IMG/VR virus record: IMGVR_UViG_3300045993_000326 | Location: 1 to 38,304 of that record | Direction: 5' to 3' (one strand) | From: a virus | Length of the DNA stretch: 38,304 nucleotides | Part shown: piece after piece, positions 20,276 through 27,027 of the stretch | Layout of the letters: each line of letters begins with the position of its first letter | How positions within the stretch are numbered: the stretch's first letter is position 1 | The notes under the pieces: generated by a model | What the model was told of the DNA's origin: nothing | What the model saw: the letters and a program-made list of their open reading frames with translations, nothing else | Databases searched by the model: none | Made by a program: the position numbers and the translations under genes

Positions 20276-20552
20276 TTTCTGGACCTTTGTATTTGTAAAC
20301 GGTTGCAAGTTTCTTTTCTTTAGTCCAGGCAGAACAGTATGCAAGATTGCCCTTTTCATATTCGGCCAGTACTTCTTCTTCGGTCACAACACGGTGCGAA
20401 ACAATAGTTTCCCCAAGATGTTCTTGATCAAATTCTTCTGGTGCGCCAAAGGTAACATCATCTAGAGCATACTCTGGGTGGTCATCTGGTGTCTCAACGA
20501 CGTACCGAATCCGGAACATAGAGACACATTCTACCATTACTAATTTACTCAT
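20268..20552 (-). CDS. Conserved phage hypothetical protein, 94 aa
   Basis: ATG 20552 overlaps the previous stop. The part FRIRYVVETPDDHPEYALDDV followed by acidic GAPEEFDQEHLGE and VTEEEVLAEYEKGN is a mixed alpha/beta pattern. No known function. Confidence 0.75.
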   Translation of the reverse strand: MSKLVMVECVSMFRIRYVVETPDDHPEYALDDVTFGAPEEFDQEHLGETIVSHRVVTEEEVLAEYEKGNLAYCSAWTKEKKLATVYKYKGPENE

Positions 20553-20791
20553 TTTCGTCTTGCCTTTTCTAAGTTCAGTGCAAAGTTTTCCACCATAAGC
20601 TTGGTAGCAGTGGCCAAGAGAATCATATCTCGTTGCTCGGGTGGGTTGGAAAGATAGATCTCAATCGCTTTATTGGCGACTACTCTATATGCGGACTCTT
20701 CGTCCAATTGAAGCATGCCAAAGTCAATCGGATCTTCCGATTCTATTTCTTTAGCAAGTTCAACAATTTGTTCTGTTAGATTTAAGTTCAA
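20549..20791 (-). CDS. Conserved phage helical protein, 80 aa
   Basis: Acidic N-terminal half (LAKEIESEDPIDFGMLQ), then YRVVANKAIEIYLSNPPEQRD and an amphipathic helix, a layout often seen in T4-like phages without known role. ATGA-coupled. Confidence 0.75.
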   Translation of the reverse strand: MNLNLTEQIVELAKEIESEDPIDFGMLQLDEESAYRVVANKAIEIYLSNPPEQRDMILLATATKLMVENFALNLEKARRK

Positions 20792-21078
20792 AAGTATTCC
20801 CTCCGAGTTTCATCCACTGTGCCCTTGGCAAAGCGAACTTCCGGTGGAGTGGTTTCAATCAGACCGTGCACAACGATGCCGGGCAAATGTCCATATGGGA
20901 CAGCATCTTGCCAAAGGTACTTAAAGCCGTGATAATTCCCAGAAGCATGGAGCACATACTCTAGAGCATTGCAGAGACCTTGACGAATGTCTTTAGAACA
21001 ATAGTCAGAGGTTGAATTCTTGAGACTGGTGTTAATGTCCAGACGCATTTTTTCGACGGAGAATGTTTTCTTACCCAT
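20788..21078 (-). CDS. Conserved phage hypothetical protein, 96 aa
   Basis: Contains QGLCNALEYVLHASGNYHGFKYL and a terminal RREYF, matching a small protein family present in many unrelated phages. Unknown function. Confidence 0.75.
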   Translation of the reverse strand: MGKKTFSVEKMRLDINTSLKNSTSDYCSKDIRQGLCNALEYVLHASGNYHGFKYLWQDAVPYGHLPGIVVHGLIETTPPEVRFAKGTVDETRREYF

Positions 21079-21086
21079 AATATTTC

Positions 21087-21278
21087 CTAAGAGAATTCAC
21101 GAACCCAAGTAAACTTTGTGTCGCCTGGTATCCACTTAACTTGTTCTTGCTTCCGAGTCGGTTTTTCAAAGTCAATACAGATACAAATCCAACCAGGAAT
21201 CTTTGAAAATTCTACTGTGGTGGCAGTGCGTACGATTTGAACAATCTTTCCGTCCTCCATTTTGCCCACAGTGATCAT
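21087..21278 (-). CDS. Hypothetical protein, 63 aa
   Basis: Under P10; AAAGGAATAGAA precedes ATG 21278. Beta-rich with KIVQIVRTATTVEF and GWICICIDF. No assignment. Confidence 0.75.
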   Translation of the reverse strand: MITVGKMEDGKIVQIVRTATTVEFSKIPGWICICIDFEKPTRKQEQVKWIPGDTKFTWVREFS

Positions 21279-21307
21279 TTCTATTCCTTTGTTTCAGAAG
21301 ATGGTCA

Positions 21308-21336
21308 ATTATAAACTATTGATGATTATGTGTAAA
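21308..21336 (-). promoter_or_regulatory. Promoter P10
   Basis: -35 TTTACA (21336-21331), 17-bp spacer, -10 TATAAT (21313-21308). The upstream gene reads through the -35 and stops at 21328-21326. The leader carries CTTCTGAAACAAAGGA as in P4 and P9. Confidence 0.85.
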
Positions 21337-21487
21337 TTTTCTTGATCAGGATAGAACCGTCATCTTGTACGGCAAAATCTAGGGTATCGCCTTCGGCCCA
21401 ACCCAGAGATTCCATTAGCCCATCTGGAAACTCAATATACAGTTCTCCATCCTCTGCTTCTTTTACCTCTAGTGTGTAAGAATTCAT
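21326..21487 (-). CDS. AbrB/SpoVT-like swapped-hairpin protein, 53 aa
   Basis: 53 residues: NSYTLEVKEAEDGELYIEFP, then a short helix (GLMESLGWAEGD), then LDFAVQDDGSILIKK. This beta-helix-beta order is typical of the small AbrB/MazE-type DNA-binding fold, as in antitoxins and transition regulators. ATG 21487 overlaps the transglycosylase stop. Its end overlaps promoter P10, so it could regulate itself or its neighbours. Inferred from pattern only. Confidence 0.7.
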   Translation of the reverse strand: MNSYTLEVKEAEDGELYIEFPDGLMESLGWAEGDTLDFAVQDDGSILIKKIYT

Positions 21488-22134
21488 AGTGCTACCGCTT
21501 TCAAGATTTCGTTGTCGTACCGCTTTTTGATATTTAGGACCTTATAAGCATAATCTGGTGCCTCACCAAGAGTGCCGTTGTACCGTAGCAGAGTTTCCAC
21601 TGTGCTCTTGGATAGATTTCTATACTCACTTAGAATTTGAGCACCCACGTCAATGTTGTTGTGTGGGTCAAATAAAGCAGTAGCAGTTGTTTTATCTTTG
21701 TGCATGCTTGCGGCAATTTGGAATAGCCCAATGGGTCCAGTTGGTGAGGTTGCTTTATAGTTGAATTTAGATTCAGTGTACATCACAGAGAGCATGAGTA
21801 CTGGGTCCACGGAATACTTTGCAGCAGCCTCATAGATCCACACTGCGTACTTTTTAGCTACAGCTACAGGTACTAAACCATCCCGAACAATGATAGCTGT
21901 GGTCTTTTCAAGCACAGTGCCTGTGTCTTGTGGTGCTTCGGCAACTGGTTTGTTCTGAAGATACAGAGTCTGATCTCGTATTACATTAAGATACATTACA
22001 GAGCCAAGCAAAACTATGGCAATGAGAACATAAGTAGTATACTTGATCACCTTGAAAGTTTGACTTTCCATAATTTTGGGAATAGAAGCAAAAGGCTTCA
22101 ATATCACCATTTTTGGTAATTTATTGATTTTCAT
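21484..22134 (-). CDS. Membrane-anchored lytic transglycosylase-like protein
   Basis: 216 residues with an N-terminal transmembrane helix (about 32-50, TTYVLIAIVLLGSVMYL) and a soluble SLT domain. The catalytic Glu is E121 in MYTESKFNYKATS, followed by GPIGLFQI (136-140) as in soluble lytic transglycosylases. It would cleave the glycan strands of peptidoglycan, either in lysis as a membrane-held endolysin or in virion entry. No clear ribosome site precedes ATG 22134, and a 6-bp hairpin lies just before it. Internal ATGs at residues 9 and 22 are possible alternative starts. Confidence 0.85.
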   Translation of the reverse strand: MKINKLPKMVILKPFASIPKIMESQTFKVIKYTTYVLIAIVLLGSVMYLNVIRDQTLYLQNKPVAEAPQDTGTVLEKTTAIIVRDGLVPVAVAKKYAVWIYEAAAKYSVDPVLMLSVMYTESKFNYKATSPTGPIGLFQIAASMHKDKTTATALFDPHNNIDVGAQILSEYRNLSKSTVETLLRYNGTLGEAPDYAYKVLNIKKRYDNEILKAVAL

Positions 22135-22144
22135 CGGATTGTAG

Positions 22145-22162
22145 GTGGAGAACTAGCTCCAC
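22145..22162 (-). promoter_or_regulatory. Hairpin before the transglycosylase gene
   Basis: GTGGAG-CTAGTT-CTCCAC forms a perfect 6-bp hairpin between the gene at 22169 and the start at 22134. No T-run follows, so it is more likely an mRNA processing or translation-control structure than a terminator. Confidence 0.4.
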
Positions 22163-22168
22163 GATTTG

Positions 22169-22369
22169 TTAAACTATTTTGATCGATTTGGGATCCACAA
22201 TACCTGCTGGATCTATAATAAAAGAAATCTCATATCCATCTATAAATGCATAGGCTCTATCACCTTTGAGTATATAGCAATGCTCAGAGTCGTCAATATA
22301 GATGACCTTCTTTATTGTATAAAAAGGAAGTTCATCAACAACTTCATTTGATTTTAACACAACTTTCAT
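22169..22369 (-). CDS. Hypothetical protein, 66 aa, displaced by the Doc insertion
   Basis: ATG 22369 stands directly after the Doc stop; an upstream in-frame start is inside Doc. Protein MKVVLKSNEVVDELPFYTIK ... is beta-rich and ends DPKSIKIV. Its first codons lie in the 23-bp repeat (22350-22372) whose second copy at 22866-22888 starts a truncated frame MKVVLKSKEEVNYGKI. This indicates that the ancestral gene once directly followed the SegE-like gene. Confidence 0.75.
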   Translation of the reverse strand: MKVVLKSNEVVDELPFYTIKKVIYIDDSEHCYILKGDRAYAFIDGYEISFIIDPAGIVDPKSIKIV

Positions 22370-22372
22370 TTT
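22350..22372. repeat. 23-bp direct repeat, copy A
   Basis: Identical over 23 bp to 22866-22888 and in the same orientation. The pair brackets the Doc module and looks like a duplication of the start of the gene at 22169-22369. Beyond the 23 bp the match continues weakly. Confidence 0.85.
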
Positions 22373-22709
22373 AGAATAGTAATCTATTAACCTCAAGCAC
22401 TGTCATATTCTTTGAAGCAGCAATTTTTAGAATTACTTTCTCCATTTTATCTTCTGGCAATGCTTTAAGTTTTAAAAGATCACATAGTGCGTAATAAGTT
22501 ACGGTAGCCGTTCTTTTATTCCCATCGGAAAATGCATGATTCTTAGTAATACCAAGAACAATAGAAGAAACTTGTTTTGTTGGTTTCTTATAATAATGCC
22601 AAGATGAAATTGCAGAACCAACCAGGGACTTATTCAGAATAGAATAACCTAAACTTTTATTAACTTCTATAATTCTTGATTCTGTTAAGTAATCTTCTAT
22701 TTCATGCAT
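22371..22709 (-). CDS. doc: Doc-type Fic toxin
   Basis: 112 residues with the Fic/Doc core NHAFSDGNKRTA at about 57-68 (H58, D62, N64, K65, R66), the signature of phage P1 Doc. Doc proteins modify a translation factor (P1 Doc phosphorylates EF-Tu) and arrest growth until neutralised by an antitoxin. ATG 22709 overlaps the end of a 48-residue gene directly upstream, the expected antitoxin position. Short and complete, with the helical frame that surrounds the Fic core. The exact target is unknown. Confidence 0.85.
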   Translation of the reverse strand: MHEIEDYLTESRIIEVNKSLGYSILNKSLVGSAISSWHYYKKPTKQVSSIVLGITKNHAFSDGNKRTATVTYYALCDLLKLKALPEDKMEKVILKIAASKNMTVLEVNRLLF

Positions 22710-22848
22710 CTTTAAGTTTATCTAATAAAGCTTTATGCAACTTAATTTGTTTCAAAGCAGATAACATGAATGGATCATTGAGAGGAATTTTTTCGCTCAA
22801 TTTTTTCTTTTCCTGTAGAATAGGTGCTTTTTGTTTAGATTTTTCCAT
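22702..22848 (-). CDS. Candidate antitoxin partner of Doc, 48 aa
   Basis: ATG 22848 follows AAGAGGTAAATT, a strong ribosome site. The product is basic (MEKSKQKAPILQEKKKLSEK) then helical (PFMLSALKQIKLHKALLDKL). Its stop overlaps the start of doc by 8 nt, as in toxin-antitoxin operons. It has no clear Phd domain, so it is antitoxin by position only. The ribosome site itself lies within the direct-repeat copy B and its degenerate extension. Confidence 0.65.
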   Translation of the reverse strand: MEKSKQKAPILQEKKKLSEKIPLNDPFMLSALKQIKLHKALLDKLKDA

Positions 22849-22865
22849 AATTTACCTCTTCTTTA

Positions 22866-22888
22866 GATTTTAACACAACTTTCATTTT
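22866..22888. repeat. 23-bp direct repeat, copy B
   Basis: Second copy of the repeat at 22350-22372. It contains the stop of the SegE-like gene and an ATG that opens a 16-codon truncated frame ending at TAA, a relic of the downstream gene. Confidence 0.85.
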
Positions 22889-23328
22889 GTGTATATTTTC
22901 GACAAGTGATCTGATCTAACGCGGCACATTATCCACTTGTTATAGAATTTACTTGGGTTGAGCAAACAATCCGTTTCAAACTGGATCTTCGCTTCATAGT
23001 ACCCAAGCTCCGTGAGAGTAGAACAAAAGCGTAAAATTTCTCGTTTGAAGTTTTCTTTGCCGAGTTTTTCAACATCTGACTTGAGTTCTTCCGATGAACC
23101 ATAGTAATCTCTCCAATCGGAGTCCACCTGAGTTCTGATCTTCTTTTTCTTCTTAAGACCTGTAGATTTAACTTTTACAGTTCTCACAGAAGTTTTCTTG
23201 AAGGTAGATTTCTTTTTTCCAAAATAGCTTCTACCATCTATCAAGTTTGTGATGCAATAAGTAAAGCCGACAAATGAAGGATCAATTTCATCTACCGGCT
23301 TATTTTCATAAAACCATGTCATAATCAT
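22882..23328 (-). CDS. SegE-like GIY-YIG endonuclease
   Basis: 148 residues with a GIY-YIG variant: FTYCITNLIDGRSYFGKKK (Y24, Y35-F-G) and SDWRDYYGSSEE, as in the SegE family of T4-type phages. FETDCL near the end may hold the metal-binding Glu. Such enzymes cut DNA and may act as mobile homing endonucleases. Start ATG 23328 (or 23322); a hairpin overlaps it. Between the RNR gene and the Doc cassette this is a likely mobile hotspot. Confidence 0.8.
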   Translation of the reverse strand: MIMTWFYENKPVDEIDPSFVGFTYCITNLIDGRSYFGKKKSTFKKTSVRTVKVKSTGLKKKKKIRTQVDSDWRDYYGSSEELKSDVEKLGKENFKREILRFCSTLTELGYYEAKIQFETDCLLNPSKFYNKWIMCRVRSDHLSKIYTK

Positions 23329-23349
23329 ACCAAGAGTTCATCTTGGTAT
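23327..23349 (-). promoter_or_regulatory. Hairpin covering the SegE-like start
   Basis: ATACCAAGA-TGAAC-TCTTGGTAT is a perfect 9-bp hairpin whose last two bases are the first two bases (AT) of the ATG at 23328. No T-run follows. In T4, early transcripts of some nuclease genes hide the ribosome site in such hairpins so that protein is made only from a late start. Confidence 0.55.
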
Positions 23350-23358
23350 ATTTAATGC

Positions 23359-25584
23359 TTAGAATGTTAGTTCACAAACTCCACCTGAACATGCCGCACC
23401 AGCGAGAGAATCTACGTCTACATACTGTTGAGCACGAAGTTCCTTTGAGAAGTCGATGTGGTACATAGACCGGTTAATGTTGCTCCATTTGTGTAGATTG
23501 TAGCAATCCTTGAGGCAAGCGATCATTTTATCCAAGTCGTCAGAGAAGTAGTTGGCAGCAAACTTAGTGGCTCTACGGATCCAGTCACGCTTCAGCAAAT
23601 CTTCCGATTCAGCCGAGAGTTTGAGTCCCTTACCTTGCATTGTGTCACAGGCCAACCAAAGATTCTCATTGTACGCACGAAGTGCTTCAACGATAAGACC
23701 TGAGGCAAACAAGGAACCTTCGCCGTGAATCTTCACAATCTTTTCAAACGTAAGCACTTCGGTGAATGGTGCCTGAGCATATGCCTTGTCACCAGAACCT
23801 GCCATAAGAGAAACACCGGCAAAGAACTGGCGGTTGTCGAATAAGTATTGCTCTACTTCATCCCAGTTGTCTACGGTAATGGTGTTGGAAACATTGTGAC
23901 GAAGTTTTGGATGAGCGCAGAGTTCTACATTAGTACCGTATTCGACCCAGTACTGTTGAGCAAGTTTCACATACTCAAGTTGTTTCACACCAAGTAGTTC
24001 GGACTTGTACTTAGAACCAGGCTTGGTAACAATTGGGAATGCCACCACGACATCGGTACCATTAGATGACCACACAGATTTCTCAACCATGCGAGGATTG
24101 ATTTCCATGATGTGCTTGGCAACTTCGTCGTTCACATTCATTTGCACATGACGGAAGAACTGTTCAGCATGTTCACCATGGATACCAGAACCAGATGCCA
24201 ACAGAGTAGATGCATTACCAGATGGTTTCACACAAGTAGTTCTTGCTGCACGGTTGATACCGATAAGAGCAGCAATTTCTGCATTGATTTCCTTGACGAG
24301 AGTTGCGCCAGCAATCATGTTCTCTTTGTCAAACAGAATGTCCGGATTGTTCATCCAACCCGTGATAGAGCAACCAATAAGTGCTTCACGGTCTGTAATC
24401 TCTTTGGTTTCCTTTGAGACGTATTTAAAGTTTGAATACCCAGCCTGAATAGTACCAAGAATTGCAGAGGCACGGCAAGCACGTAGGAAAGTTTCCTTGT
24501 CAACACACTTACGACCATTGATTTCCGTGAGATTACAGAATTGGAAACCGGAGCGACCATCTTCTGTTTGTGGCATCATACCGATTTCAACACATGGATT
24601 GAACATGAAGTCATCCGAGTCAGCAAAGATGAAACCTGGCTCACCAAATTCCTTAACGGACTTCATAATCAGAGCCCATTCGTCACGCTCAAGATTATCT
24701 CGGATAATGAGAGCAGAATTGTTTGACCGACCACGTTGTGGGTTTGTAACAAACCAGTCACCCGTCTTGGCTTTCAGCATATCTTGGTCATCTTTATCAA
24801 ACACACAGATCGTAGCAGACCTACGGACACCACCAGAAAGAACTGCATCCGACATATGCATAACAAAGTCGTAGGCTGAAATGGTGTTAAACTTACTTAC
24901 AGGCTTTTCCTCAAGTAGGCTTTCAAGAACATCTTCACATTTGATCAGAGCAGCTCGGAGTCCTTCTGGGCCGGGTGCCTTGAAACCACCAGAGATTTTT
25001 GCACCTTCTGGACGAATCTTGGTAAAGTCAAAGTGAACTTGGCATCCGCGGTACTCTGGGTGAGTTGCGCCTTCGGTAAAATATGAACTTAACAGAACAC
25101 CAAACGCTTCGGACCAACCTTCAATTGAATCTGGGATCTGATAGAGTTTAACCTTCTTTTGGGAACGACGAGCAATGTTTGGAAGTTTGGCAATACGTTT
25201 TTTGCCAACAGAGAAACCAACACCACAACCCGAGAGCATGAGATACATACATTCATTAAAGAATGCTGGACGGTCGACATAAGAGACCGAACAGTTGTAC
25301 ATACGAGATTCATGTTTAAAGATCTGTTCACCACCGAACTGAAGGGCGCGTTGAGCACCAAGAACTAATTTTTCGGTATAAGCTTCTTGTGCATATTCTA
25401 ATGCTACTTCCAATTCTGGGGTCATTTTGTCGGCATACTTTTGCCGATGCATGTTCATTACTCGAGCTACCGATTCTTCCCAAGTTTCATACCCACCTTT
25501 AGCTTCGTCCCATCTAGAGTAACCCATATAAAATTTTGATTCCGCCAGCATTAGGTTACCTGAATGTTCTTGTTCTTGTTGCAT
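23359..25584 (-). CDS. Adenosylcobalamin-dependent ribonucleotide reductase (class II)
   Basis: 741 residues, the length of the monomeric class II enzyme. It reduces ribonucleotides (in the monomeric type, triphosphates) to deoxyribonucleotides using vitamin B12, supplying dNTPs for phage DNA. Visible signatures: MYNCSVSYVDRPAFFNE (C98), FQFCNLTEIN (the active-site Cys and Glu region), ASGSGIHGEH, and a C-terminal redox pair CSGGVC (C732, C737). It does not look like the two-subunit class I enzyme used by T4. It runs directly after the primase gene. Confidence 0.9.
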   Translation of the reverse strand: MQQEQEHSGNLMLAESKFYMGYSRWDEAKGGYETWEESVARVMNMHRQKYADKMTPELEVALEYAQEAYTEKLVLGAQRALQFGGEQIFKHESRMYNCSVSYVDRPAFFNECMYLMLSGCGVGFSVGKKRIAKLPNIARRSQKKVKLYQIPDSIEGWSEAFGVLLSSYFTEGATHPEYRGCQVHFDFTKIRPEGAKISGGFKAPGPEGLRAALIKCEDVLESLLEEKPVSKFNTISAYDFVMHMSDAVLSGGVRRSATICVFDKDDQDMLKAKTGDWFVTNPQRGRSNNSALIIRDNLERDEWALIMKSVKEFGEPGFIFADSDDFMFNPCVEIGMMPQTEDGRSGFQFCNLTEINGRKCVDKETFLRACRASAILGTIQAGYSNFKYVSKETKEITDREALIGCSITGWMNNPDILFDKENMIAGATLVKEINAEIAALIGINRAARTTCVKPSGNASTLLASGSGIHGEHAEQFFRHVQMNVNDEVAKHIMEINPRMVEKSVWSSNGTDVVVAFPIVTKPGSKYKSELLGVKQLEYVKLAQQYWVEYGTNVELCAHPKLRHNVSNTITVDNWDEVEQYLFDNRQFFAGVSLMAGSGDKAYAQAPFTEVLTFEKIVKIHGEGSLFASGLIVEALRAYNENLWLACDTMQGKGLKLSAESEDLLKRDWIRRATKFAANYFSDDLDKMIACLKDCYNLHKWSNINRSMYHIDFSKELRAQQYVDVDSLAGAACSGGVCELTF

Positions 25585-25588
25585 GTAA

Positions 25589-26614
25589 TTACACCTTTTT
25601 CCAATTGTTAAAATTTAAATTCGCCACTAAACCTTGGTATGTATTGCTCTTAATGAGAGCTACGGGGTCTATTCCGTTCATAATCATTTCGTTTATGTCT
25701 TTGTACTGATCAACAGCTTTCGGCCAGATTACAATTTTTAATCCTGACTCGATTGCTTTTTCATATTCCGCCACTACCGCTTTGTTTCGCGGTTCATTAT
25801 CAAGTACTACAGTGAGCAAGCTACTGTCAATTTTTGATCCTCTCAGAAACCAATTAGCTGTAGTCGCAAGAGACGCATTCACGGATGCCATAGCATTGCC
25901 TAAGAATAGAGAATCTAACGGGCCTTCAACTAGCAGTATAGGTTTATTTAAGCATAGTCGCTCAAAACCAAATAACAGAGGCGTCTTGTCGTTGATTTTG
26001 ACTGTGACATATTTTTGGTTTGAGTGTCCAGATAGGTCTCTTCCTTGATACGCAAAGATCTTACCTTTTCTGTCGAAGAAGGGAATAATAATGCGGGCTT
26101 CATCTCTTTTATTTGAGCTGAAGGTGTCGTTGAATTGGGAAGAGTATTCATAGAATTTGTCTGCATAGTAAAAGGGATAGGAGGGAAGTTTTCTACTTTT
26201 GATGTATTGTTTGGCAAAGTGATCGTCAGGCAAGTCCGATACTAGTGGCAAATCCAATTCATTTGTTTCTGGGCTGAGTTCATACTTTACTACCTCCGGT
26301 ATGAATTCTTTTTTGACTGCCGGAGCATTGTGTCTAAATTTCTCGAATAGAAATTCATCGAATAACGCCTTGTTATGTAGCTTAAGAAAACTTAGTAAAG
26401 TGGTCGACAGGCCACAGTTAAAACATAGACAGTTAAGGTCATGGTTCTTTTCATAGATTTGAAAACGAGTTTTTGACTTAACCTTAGCAGAATCACCACA
26501 GACTGGGCACCTTGCGGCAGCCAAAAATGGAGATTCTTTCTTGATCCGGAATCTTTCTAATCTGGATCCTAGTATTTTAGCATATGAAACTTGTAAAAAA
26601 TAATCATCATTCAT
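25589..26614 (-). CDS. DNA primase, gp61-like
   Basis: 341 residues, the same size as T4 gp61. The N-terminal zinc-binding part has CPVCGD (C36, C39) and NCLCFNCG (62-67). The Toprim domain shows PILLVEGPLDSLFLGN and a later TVVLDNEP with the acidic metal-binding residues. It makes RNA primers for lagging-strand synthesis with the phage helicase. ATG overlap of four bases with the gene before it. Confidence 0.88.
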   Translation of the reverse strand: MNDDYFLQVSYAKILGSRLERFRIKKESPFLAAARCPVCGDSAKVKSKTRFQIYEKNHDLNCLCFNCGLSTTLLSFLKLHNKALFDEFLFEKFRHNAPAVKKEFIPEVVKYELSPETNELDLPLVSDLPDDHFAKQYIKSRKLPSYPFYYADKFYEYSSQFNDTFSSNKRDEARIIIPFFDRKGKIFAYQGRDLSGHSNQKYVTVKINDKTPLLFGFERLCLNKPILLVEGPLDSLFLGNAMASVNASLATTANWFLRGSKIDSSLLTVVLDNEPRNKAVVAEYEKAIESGLKIVIWPKAVDQYKDINEMIMNGIDPVALIKSNTYQGLVANLNFNNWKKV

Positions 26615-27009
26615 TGTAGAGATTCTGGGGGTGACATAATAAATTGATCTCCGTAATCGATCCTATTCATTATAGAATCGAAAGCTAACAGCCGCCTAGT
26701 TTCCTCAATAATCAGACCATGAAGAGAATTGTTATAGAATCTTGCATCGGCATGAGATGCCTTAAGAATTGAAATAACATGTTCTGCAACGATGGGGATA
26801 TATTTATTGTCGCCGAATGGTTGGTACAGCGTTGGAACGTATTGAGTTACAATTTTATCATCAAAAATCATTGGAGTAAAATTTATCTTCACGGGGTACA
26901 AGAAATGCATCATTCCACCCTGCACATACATTGCACCCGTGAGTAACGTCTCACCCGACATAAGTTTCACAGCAAAACATGGATGTTCTAATCTTAGAGT
27001 TTCGGACAT
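26611..27009 (-). CDS. Hypothetical protein between primase and UvsW, 132 aa
   Basis: N-terminal half beta-rich (FAVKLMSGETLLTGAMYVQGGMMHFLYP), the kind of pattern a small Sm-like barrel has, followed by a helical part with VAEHVISILKASHADARFYN. The position between replication and recombination genes suggests a replication accessory role. No name can be given. Confidence 0.75.
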   Translation of the reverse strand: MSETLRLEHPCFAVKLMSGETLLTGAMYVQGGMMHFLYPVKINFTPMIFDDKIVTQYVPTLYQPFGDNKYIPIVAEHVISILKASHADARFYNNSLHGLIIEETRRLLAFDSIMNRIDYGDQFIMSPPESLQ

Positions 27010-27027
27010 TTAAAGTTCACCCTTCAT

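Noticed and set aside
24497-24874. Plus-strand frame of 125 codons opposite the ribonucleotide reductase
   Set aside because: Opposes a full-length enzyme gene; a product of codon bias on the other strand.
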